A stretch of DNA of 64,000 nucleotides from Echria macrotheca (lineage: Eukaryota > Ascomycota > Sordariomycetes > Sordariales > Schizotheciaceae). Below, piece after piece: positions 56,329 through 64,000 of this stretch. How positions within the stretch are numbered: the first letter of the stretch is position 1; every line of letters starts with the position of its first letter. The stretch covers positions 62,001 to 126,000 of the forward strand of contig MU839837.1 of NCBI GenBank assembly GCA_030411725.1. Direction: 5' to 3'. The notes under the pieces were generated by a model. The model saw nothing but the letters and a program-made list of their open reading frames with translations, did no database searches and had not been told where the DNA came from. The position numbers were made by a program, and so were the translations under genes.

Positions 56329-57319
56329 GATGGAGTTCGGTGTTGGACGTTGAACGTTTCCTCGGTGGCGAGATATTGGAACAGTAAATCGAAGCAATAA
56401 AGGGGCTGGGCGGGTGATATAGATATATATCTTGGGCTCCTCTCGGGAATTGCGGTCCGCTGCCGGTCGGAGTTTCGCCGCGGTACCGTGAGGTGCCGAG
56501 ATGCCCAGCCGGCCAATCGACCTATGAATAGGTTGGTATGGATGGCGGGACGTCTGACTGCGAGGTCGCCTCGACCCCGCATTGGCCGATTCCCAGCTCT
56601 CGCATTCCGCATTTTGTGATACGTTTGCTTACCCGAACGCTTCCGCTCTGTGTATTACTATGTCACCATGTAAACAATAAAGGGGTGAAGAGGGGAGGAC
56701 GGAGATCGAATGTTAGTCGCCCATTTCTTCCGCCAGTGTTATCTTGGAAGGCATCACAACTGCCAATTGCGGGAGTTAAGATATCCGGGTCGAGAAAGTT
56801 ATGTCGAGACCCTTTTCGGCAAAACCCGCCCAAAGACGAGACCACCTGTTCTGTGCTATTGTTTCCGATGCACGATCCGTGTTTATGAGCTGCCGGTTGG
56901 GAGACATACGTATCTGTAAGACATAGTACCTGGACGAGTGTGAAGCATACCTCTGCAACTGCCGTGCCAAGGTTCTGGGTTGGATAAGACAGGGAAAAGG
57001 CCTTTGAACTCCTCGCGGGTACGTTGAACCGTCAGGACTCTACCTCAAAGCTTAGCAGACGACCCCAGTTTAGGCTTATGCAAGGCACAAATACGTGACA
57101 TGCTTCACCTGTCAGCGATATGTTAGGTTTGAAGCTCAAGCCCCAAGTAATTGTACCAAGTAGAATCGCAGGGTTGGTCAATAAACGATTGGTCGTAACT
57201 ACACCAGATGTCATTGTGTCCCAAATGGCGGCAGGCAGCAGGCGCTGAAGCGTGTCACTGTGCGAATTGCAGCCACCAACCAAACCTGGCCAAAACAACA
57301 CACCACACCGCTCATCAGC
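56329..57319. other. Divergent intergenic region
   Basis: 991 bp between the esterase and the next plus-strand gene. It contains the TATA-like site at 56421-56432. Nothing else is recognised. Confidence 0.45.
56421..56432 (-). promoter_or_regulatory. Candidate TATA box of the HSL-type esterase gene
   Basis: AGATATATATCT, about 95 bp upstream of the ATG at 56328; sequence and spacing fit a TATA element on the minus strand. Confidence 0.45.
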
Positions 57320-58018
57320 ATGAATCTCGACGGCTGGGAAGAAATCGACAGCAAGTCGGCCGAGCCGGCGGAACAGAGAGAAAACGACGATCCTAGCCCG
57401 GCATACGAAGATGTTGTCTACCGACGACAGCGCAAAGCCGACGGGCCGCCGCAGCTCCACATCCTCGGCGCAACCTGGGGCGGCGTGAACGTGACGGCCG
57501 AAGTCTCGGCCATGGTCGGCGACGACGAGACGCTGAGCCTCAACATGCACACGCTGCACCACTCGCTGCAGCCGGACCCGGTGTTTGGCGTGGTCAAGAC
57601 GCTGACGGTGCTGTACCGGTACGATGAAGGGCGCGGCGACGTGCGGCTGCTCAACGTGCCGGAATACATCCCGTCCGAGACGCTGCGCATCACGCCGACG
57701 GCGCACGACGAGGACGCGGCCGGCGGTTACCTGGCGCTGGTCAACAACACAACGTGGAGGGAGGGTCAGGTCGAGATATTGGCAGTGTGTTATGGGCCAC
57801 AGCGCATCAAGAGTCCCGCCGTGATGAGGCAACTGGCGAGCTACTTCGAGGGCCGGTGCGGGCAGATCCGGATGACCAACGCCTTCTTCACCACGGACCC
57901 GTGGGTCGGTCACCGCAAGTCGTGGTCCATCTACTTCCGCTTTGTCGGCTCGAGGCGCATCCAGTGCGTGACGGGGATGGAGGACGGGGCGCTGGAGACG
58001 CCATGGACGCGGAATTGA
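57320..58018 (+). CDS. Conserved-looking fungal protein of unknown function
   Basis: A single exon of 232 residues from the ATG at 57320 (MNLDGWEEIDS); the frame upstream opens with GTG only. The N-terminal 50 residues are acidic and polar. The rest is a compact alternating-strand pattern: LHILGATWGG, VTAEV, a HTLHHSLQPDP helix, TLTVLYRYDE, RLLNVPEYIP, VEILAVCYGPQRI, then GQIRMTNAFF and IYFRFVGSRRIQCV. This is a well-formed globular domain with strong codon structure, so I judge it real. I do not recognise a named family. There is no signal peptide or membrane segment. Confidence 0.78.
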   Translation: MNLDGWEEIDSKSAEPAEQRENDDPSPAYEDVVYRRQRKADGPPQLHILGATWGGVNVTAEVSAMVGDDETLSLNMHTLHHSLQPDPVFGVVKTLTVLYRYDEGRGDVRLLNVPEYIPSETLRITPTAHDEDAAGGYLALVNNTTWREGQVEILAVCYGPQRIKSPAVMRQLASYFEGRCGQIRMTNAFFTTDPWVGHRKSWSIYFRFVGSRRIQCVTGMEDGALETPWTRN

Positions 58019-58998
58019 GACTCTCAGTCAGGGTACCTCGTAGCTCATTCATCATCTCCTACCATCGTCAACAATTCAGCAGAGCAAACATCCTCGGCTG
58101 ATGAGCGAGCGACGGAGCGAACGTGTTCCACTGATAACCCTAACCTATGTCTTCAACCCCGCATTTACCTGGCCGGATCTGGCGAAGAAGTCCTCTCTCA
58201 ACGCTCTGAGATCCCGACCCCCCACTCTCCGCGCTGCCGACCCAAACTAGCAACATCAAGTCGACGTCTCCATCCTTCGTTTCCCTCTCGACTTGCGGGG
58301 CACACCACGATAAGACGTCTGTTGTTGGGACTTGATGCGGCAGGTCCACTCCCCAGACTGATAAGCTCCTGTCGCCGAAGAACCGGCGCGCCGAGAGCAT
58401 GCACCGGACCGCCTGCCAACGTTGACAGGTCGCCATCGGGCTTCGGTAGGCAGAGAGCTTCGTGACGTTGTCGCTCCGATGCCATCTCGGACTGAGCCCG
58501 GTGCGACGGGCAGAAATTCTCCGCAAAATCGGAGAGCAAGCAGATAGATGCCAGCAAAGCTGTCGCGGCAGGCGTCCAGAGGATCAGATGGCAGCAGGAC
58601 GCTGGAGAATGGTGCAGGGTCCCTTATCGAGCGGGTGCTTGCCCATCGCTACCAGATAAGCCAACACGCCGTCGCATCTACAGGCGGCGGCCGTCTGCAA
58701 GTCGGTCGGCAGGAAGAACACACAGCGGGGTCGACACGCAGGTCGACAAGCAGTCGGCCATCGAGGCGGTTGCCTTCCAGCCCCCCGGCACCCCATGGCC
58801 CACAGCCCCGTCGATAAGGGCTGCTCGGTGAGGCGACGACCTGGATTCCTTGGGACGGCGAGAAGCCATGACGCACAGCAATTGGAAATGTCTCGCCGGC
58901 TGGTCTTGGCGAGGCTGCCGGCTCATCACATAAAGACCGCCTCTGCGCCATGTCTGAGTCTCTTGCTGGGTCTGGTCAGGTCCGCCGTAACCACTATC
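58019..58998. other. Intergenic region before the amine oxidase
   Basis: 980 bp upstream of the amine oxidase start, on the same strand. Its right end should be the amine-oxidase promoter. Open frames in it extend the amine oxidase frame upstream or run antisense and lack features. Confidence 0.45.
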
Positions 58999-61665
58999 AT
59001 GGGCTTCCTCAACTGTCTCGGCCCCCGGGCCATCGTGTCTGTCCTGGCCCTCAGCTCCCTGGCCCACGATGTCTTTGCCCGTCCCTCGCCCGAGCCCAAG
59101 GTCCCCCGCATCAAGGGCCCCGGCAAGGCTCCGGGCAAGAGGAAGATGGCCGACAGCATCAAGCGGGCTATCGCCGGCAACAGGCGCGCCGATGTCCCCG
59201 ACTGCGCCGAGACCACCACCACCACCATCACGGCCCCCAAGGCGAACCCCTGGAGCCCCCTCACCAACGAGGAGACGGCCACCGTCGTCACCTGGCTCTT
59301 TGCCCAGGAGGATCTCAACCTGACCACAACTGCTGATGCCGGATCGTGGGATAACACCATGTAAGTAATCGGCAGCGAGAATGTCCTGACCGATGGCACT
59401 AACACGTCCAGAACATTGATCGAGGCTATGTGGCCCAACAAGACGGATGTGCTGGCCTATTTGGACCTCAACGCCACTGCTCCCACAAAGTATGCCCATG
59501 TTGTGCTAAACAACATGGCTACCGAGGATGCCCACTACGCCGACATTATCGTGGGACCTCTTCCCATCGACAATGTTACCACCACATGGGAGCCTCTCTC
59601 ATACCCCTTCACCAAGAAGAGCGGCGGGACGGTGCGTAATCTCGATGCAGATAGCGACACTCTCTATGTCGACTGGATCTACCCCATCTCGGCCTCCATC
59701 GCCGATATCACCCTTGATCTGTGGAATGCTTCTGCTCTGGGCTTCGACAACGACACCTTGACCATCTGGTAAGTTCTCCAACTCCCGCCCTGGCCTGGAG
59801 ATGGCCGGCTGACTGAGAGAATAGGGGTATTGATCCTCAGTGGCAAGATGACGGGCGTATCATCCGCTGGGATGCGTTTTGGAACGTTCCGTCTGACGAG
59901 TTTGACTCGTCGACACTGCTGCCGCTCGGCCTGTACATCTGCTCAGATGTCACTGGCCGCGATCCCAGCCAATGGAAATTTGAAGGTCTGCTGTACAACG
60001 ACATCTTCTACGAGACGATTGAGGATTTTCGTACGGCCTACTGGAGCCCGGGCTTCGTCAAGAACCCCGCCAACATCAACGGGGACTGGTCCAACACGGA
60101 CCAGCTTGGTGATATCCCGGCCATGGATACTGCGGCGCCGCCCGTGCAAGTCGCCCCGGCAGGGTCGCGGTACGCTGTCGACGCCGAGCAGAAGTATGTC
60201 GAGTGGATGGACTTTAGCTTCTACATCGGGTTCACCCGCGATACCGGCATGGCCCTGCACGACATCCGGTACAAGGGCGAGAGGATCTTGTACGAGCTGA
60301 GTCTTCAGGAGGCTCTGGCGCATTATGCTGGTGAGTGGGCCGCTGTAGGGATGCATGGCCGCCGCTGACTAGATAGGCAATGACCCGATGCAATCCGGAA
60401 CGGCGTACCTCGACACCTTTTACGGCTTCGGGCCGTATGCCTTCCAGCTTGTTCCCGGATACGACTGCCCGACGCACGCGACCTACCTCAACTCGTCGTT
60501 CTACGTCGAGGAGACGTGCCACACACATATCGGCAGCATCTGCTTGTTTGAGTTTGACGCCGACTACGCCATCCAGAGACACTCGACCTCTGGCTACATC
60601 TCCATCACCAAGAATACGTATTTCACGGTTCGGTACGTAGCTACCGTCGGCAACTACGACTACACGTTTAGCTACTCCTTTTACATGGATGGCTCCATGG
60701 CGGTTGAGGTGAGGGCGTCGGGATACATCCAGTCTGCCTACTTTGCCAACAACCAAGACTACGGCTTCCACATCCACGATGCGCTCAGCGGCAGCATGCA
60801 CGACCACGTGCTCAACTTCAAGGCCGACTTTGACATTTTGGGCACGGGCAACTCGGTGCAGCTGGTCAGCTTGGTCCCGACGACGACGAGCTACTCGTGG
60901 TCCAAGGGCAAGGCCCGCAACACGATGAAGCTCGAGCGATCCTTCATCGAGACGGAGGATGACGGGCAGTTCGACTGGGGTCCCAACGGCGCCACCCAGG
61001 TGATTGTTGTCAACGAGAACGCCACCAACGCTTACGGCGAGATGCGGGGATATCGCATCCTGCCGTTCACGGGCACTGCCCATCTCACAGTGCTGAACAG
61101 CAGCAATCTCGTCAACGCGGCCAAATGGGCCGAGCACGATATCTCCGTCACCAAGCAAAAGGACACAGAGCCGCGCAGCGCACACGCCTTCAACAGCCAG
61201 GATGTTTGGGATCCTCCGGTCGACTTTGCCAAGTTCTTTGACTGCGAGCCGTTGCGCAACGAGGACATTGTCTTGTGGCTGAATCTCGGCATGGTAAGTT
61301 TCCCACCTGTAAGGTGTACAGGTATGCACACTAACACTGTACAGCATCACATCCCGCACTCGGGAGATCTGCCCAATACCGTCATGACGACGGCTCACAG
61401 CGGAATCCAGTTCATGCCGTCCAACTATTTCGCGGGTGACCAGAGCAGACGGACGGTCAACCAGGTGCGGATCGATTATGCCAACGGCTCCACGACGGCC
61501 GTGAACAGTTTTGGCCAGTACAACGTGAGCAGCGCCGACGCGACGTGCAAGCCCGACTACACTCCTGTCGACGGGAATCTGTGGGCCTACACGGGCGATA
61601 TTGTCGTGCGCAAGTTTCCGTTTGACCCCAATAACCCGTTCTTCGAGACGGATTCTATTGTTTGA
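58999..61665 (+). CDS. Secreted copper amine oxidase
   Basis: Five exons, join(58999..59360,59412..59768,59825..60330,60377..61293,61345..61665), encode 820 residues; introns are 51, 56, 46 and 51 nt. A signal peptide lies at about residues 1-24 (IVSVLALSSLAHDVFA), followed by a basic segment with KRK and NRR that could be cut by a Kex2-type protease. The catalytic base is Asp421 (YLDTFYGFG). The topaquinone precursor is Tyr502 in TVGNYDYTF. Copper ligands are His550 and His552 (MHDHVLNFKADFDI) and a His in GMHHIPHSGDLP (715-716). The enzyme oxidises primary amines to aldehydes with release of ammonia and peroxide. The ATG at 58999 was chosen because the signal peptide directly follows it. 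Confidence 0.93.
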
Positions 61666-61952
61666 TGATGGGATGGGATATATGATTATGATACTGGATA
61701 TAATGCTATATAGTAATGACGGACGATTATGTCTTGTGTGTGGGTGCACTATCGGGGTGTCCATGACATGGACGGTTGAGCCATGCCCACATTGGTGTCA
61801 GTCTACGTAGGCAAAGGAGATCTGGACAACCATCACACGGGACCCGTGTTGTTGATTTAGAGATGCAGTACCTAGGTAGTCTGGATGATTCAAAGGACAA
61901 CACAAACAGGCGAAAGGAGGTTACTGAAGCGGTTGCAGCATACCCTTCCACC

Positions 61953-63022
61953 CTACACCTTCTTGCCCATCGACATGCCACTCACGCCCGGGAGCTCGGT
62001 CAACCAGCCGTCAATGTCCTCCTTGACACGCCGCTTGACAGTACACTTGTTGGTCTCGGCAATAGTCTGCTGCTTGAGCGTGGGACAGTTGACCTTGTCC
62101 GACAGCAGGTCCGAGTTACAGTTAGCATCCATGGCGCGCTGGAGAGCGTCACCCTTCCAGCCAAACATGTAGTCGCCGTGGTTACCGTAGCCCGTCTTGT
62201 CGCCGAAGGACCAGACGAAGGGCTGCTGCACGTCGGTCGGCCAGTCCTTCTTGTTGTTGAAGGGCCGGGTGTCCCAGTACGTCTCGTAAAAGACCTGGGG
62301 GATGTTGACGGGGTGGGTGGCCGGACATTTGCTCCCGGTGGGATAGGCGATGTGCGACTGGTGGTCGGGGCTGTCGAGGTTCTTGCCGTCCCAGCAGGTC
62401 GGGAAGCGGACCGTCACCATGATGCCGGCCGCGCATGTGTCGGTCGGGAAGTCATAGCGGTAGCCGGTCCGGGTCATGGAGCTGGCGAGACAGGTGAATT
62501 GCAGCGATGGGTTCTTGCGCGCCTCGGCCTGGGTGCGGTACTGCGGGTTGCCGACGGTCATGCGGAAGCCGGGCTTGAAGGCCGTGACCTTGCCGCTCGA
62601 CAGGTAATAGACCGTCTGCCCGCCGTTGGAGTTGGAGTAGCCCAGCCCGTTGCCCATCGTGTTGACGCGCTTGTACGTGCCGTTCTTGGCCCGGAAGAAT
62701 AGCACCGCGGTCCAGTAGTTGGAAAAGTCCTCGGTTGGCACGCAGCTGGTACATGTTGCCGTCGAGGCCATGTCGTGCTGGTCGGGGTCCATCGTGACGT
62801 TGAAGGCGTTGCCGCCTACCACTTGATGCAGATGGCTCGAGGGCGCGATACCGGGTTGGACCAGCCTGTCGACGGTTAGCCTTGAGTGATTCAGCGGTTG
62901 AGAGGTAAGAAAACGCACGGGTCAAGCCGGTCAACGACCAGCTGGGCGCATGAGAACCGCAGCGTGGCGGCAGCATGGGCCGTAGATGCCAACGAGGCTG
63001 TAAGGAGAGATGCCCAATACAT
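61953..63022 (-). CDS. Secreted DUF1996-family protein
   Basis: Two exons, complement(join(61953..62865,62919..63022)), encode 338 residues. The 53-nt intron (GTGCGT donor, GGCTAACC branch, GACAG acceptor) joins LDP to LVQPGIAPSSHLHQ. The raw frame begins inside the intron, so the true N-terminus is the ATG at 63022. A signal peptide fills about residues 1-19 (SLLTASLASTAHAA). Family marks are RFSCAQLVVDRLDP, HLHQVVGGNAF, YWTAVLFF, FPTCWDG and HPVNIPQVFYETYWD. DUF1996 proteins are widespread secreted fungal proteins, mostly of unknown function. It converges on the amine oxidase with 287 bp between stops. Confidence 0.9.
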
Positions 63023-63626
63023 CTTGACAGACGCAACGACGGATGAGACCAGAGGCGGAGTTTCTTGGCTTTACGATTCCAGCGATGGCATGATCGACCC
63101 TCCCTCCCCCGATTTATCTGAACCATGTCCAGCCAGCAAGGCTGTCCATGGAAACCAAGTACCGACTGCTGGCTGTCCATGTGAGACACCATGATTCTCT
63201 CTCGGCGCCAGTTCATCAACATGTAATTACCAGCGCAACACGGCATTGGGCCTACAAGCTTTTTCGAATTTGTGGGGTAAAGGATGTCGCTCAATGGGGT
63301 GCATGAGAATAGATTGGGACACACTCTACATTAGCCTGGGGAACGGCATGGCCTTGTTGACAGCGGACTGGAGACCAATCGGATCTTTACGTCGCCGGCG
63401 AGTCGGCATGTATCCCCAGTCTTGTCCTCCGGCGAGCACGGAAGTTTCTAGACGGACAAGATAAAGGGGCGAATAGTACCGAGATATTATGAGAGCGCAA
63501 GATTCTCGGTACTTGATCAAGCTAGGTCGTCATCGACCAACTTGGCCTGTATCGGTGTTCCCAGGCTTTTCCGGTTCTGTCCAGGTCACTTGACACTTGT
63601 AGACAAAACGGGGTATAATGTCTCCA
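63023..63626. other. Intergenic region
   Basis: 604 bp between the DUF1996 gene start and the DUF3445 gene stop, both on the minus strand. It holds the DUF1996 promoter. Nothing else is recognised. Confidence 0.45.
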
Positions 63627-64000
63627 TTAAGATCGAAGGAACCGGCAGACTGCCTTGCCCCATCGAACGCCGCCTTTGTATGTCCACTACTTCGGTGTTA
63701 GCATTTCCCGTTTGAATTCCATTCACATTTGATCAGCCGCGAGACAATCGACACATACCATGCCCGGGGCATTCCCGGTTTTCAAACCTTCGATAGCATC
63801 AGCAAGCTGCGGTCCCAATCCTTCTGCCCGGATTTCAGCTATCGGGTACAGATAAGTCTTGAAGCTGAAGAGAATGGCTCTGGTCCGCGGCAGCCGTGTC
63901 AGTGTCTGTAATTCCACGCGGAACATGGTCTTGGTGATATCGACATCATCTTCCTCGTGGACCTCGTCGTCCTCGTGAACATGATTTCCGCTGGGGGCAA
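63627..64000 (-). CDS. C-terminal end of a DUF3445 (heme-dependent oxidative N-demethylase-like) protein (partial)
   Basis: Only the 3' end is present, complement(join(63627..63686,63759..>64000)), with the gene continuing past the right edge. The 72-nt intron (GTATGT donor, TGCTAACACC branch, AGTAG acceptor) restores NAPGM-WTYKGGVRWGKAV. The seen 100 residues contain an acidic segment (HEDDEVHEEDDVD), then FRVELQTLTRLPRTRAILFSF, KTYLYPI and DAIEGLKTGN. This order of motifs is that of the DUF3445 C-terminus, a family related to heme-dependent oxidative N-demethylase. The reaction in this fungus is unknown. Confidence 0.75.

Noticed and set aside
1..64000. CRISPR array, prokaryotic operon or defence system
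   Set aside because: No regularly spaced repeats, no Shine-Dalgarno-led gene strings; all genes are eukaryotic with introns.

Overview
This window is nuclear DNA of a filamentous ascomycete (Pezizomycotina). A Sordariomycete, perhaps near the Chaetomiaceae, is my best guess from protein style, but no marker settles it. The signs are spliceosomal introns of about 45-85 nt with GTAAGT-like donors, a CTAAC or CTGAC branch motif and an AG acceptor; GC-rich coding DNA; intergenic gaps of 0.1-2.6 kb; and fungus-specific families (Zn2Cys6 factor, Clr5 domain, Dfg5-type GH76, DUF1996, PHO80-like cyclin, DUF3445). I find no CRISPR array, operon, intact transposon, rRNA or credible tRNA.

Layout: 3' end of a Hel2-like RING protein (+, cut by the left edge); IRE1 (-); an unrecognised Cys-rich protein (-); a Clr5-domain protein (+); a small Gly-rich protein (+); an SDR oxidoreductase (-); an NADPH-dependent FMN reductase-like protein (-); chaperonin CCT2 (-) divergent from translation factor eIF3b (+); a delta-12 fatty acid desaturase (+); a secreted cyanovirin-N-like lectin (-); a TBC protein (+); a GT31-like glycosyltransferase (-); a Zn2Cys6 regulator (-); a small nuclear-looking charged protein (-); a Dfg5/Dcw1 GH76 cell-wall protein (+); a PHO80-like cyclin (-); proteasome beta-1 PRE3 (-); ER sulfhydryl oxidase ERV2 (-); a patatin-type TGL lipase (-); an alpha/beta hydrolase (+); an HSL-type esterase (-); an unrecognised conserved protein (+); a secreted copper amine oxidase (+) convergent with a DUF1996 secreted protein (-); and the 3' end of a DUF3445 protein (-, cut by the right edge).

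Most genes are split by introns, so simple open frames give wrong ends. I rebuilt exon joins by hand by finding donor, branch and acceptor sites that restore a conserved reading frame. Several products act in protein quality control (IRE1, ERV2, CCT2, PRE3, possibly Hel2). They are not adjacent as a set, and I read this as ordinary core-genome content rather than a cluster.

I saw no convincing new multi-gene system. The best second-look items are the hidden three-exon lectin, extreme exon sizes in PRE3 (15 nt) and CCT2 (3 nt coding), a TBC domain with Pro in place of the catalytic Gln, and intergenic palindromes and hairpins near 34.4, 38.5-38.7, 42.3 and 53.3 kb. All calls come from reading the sequence; no database search was run.
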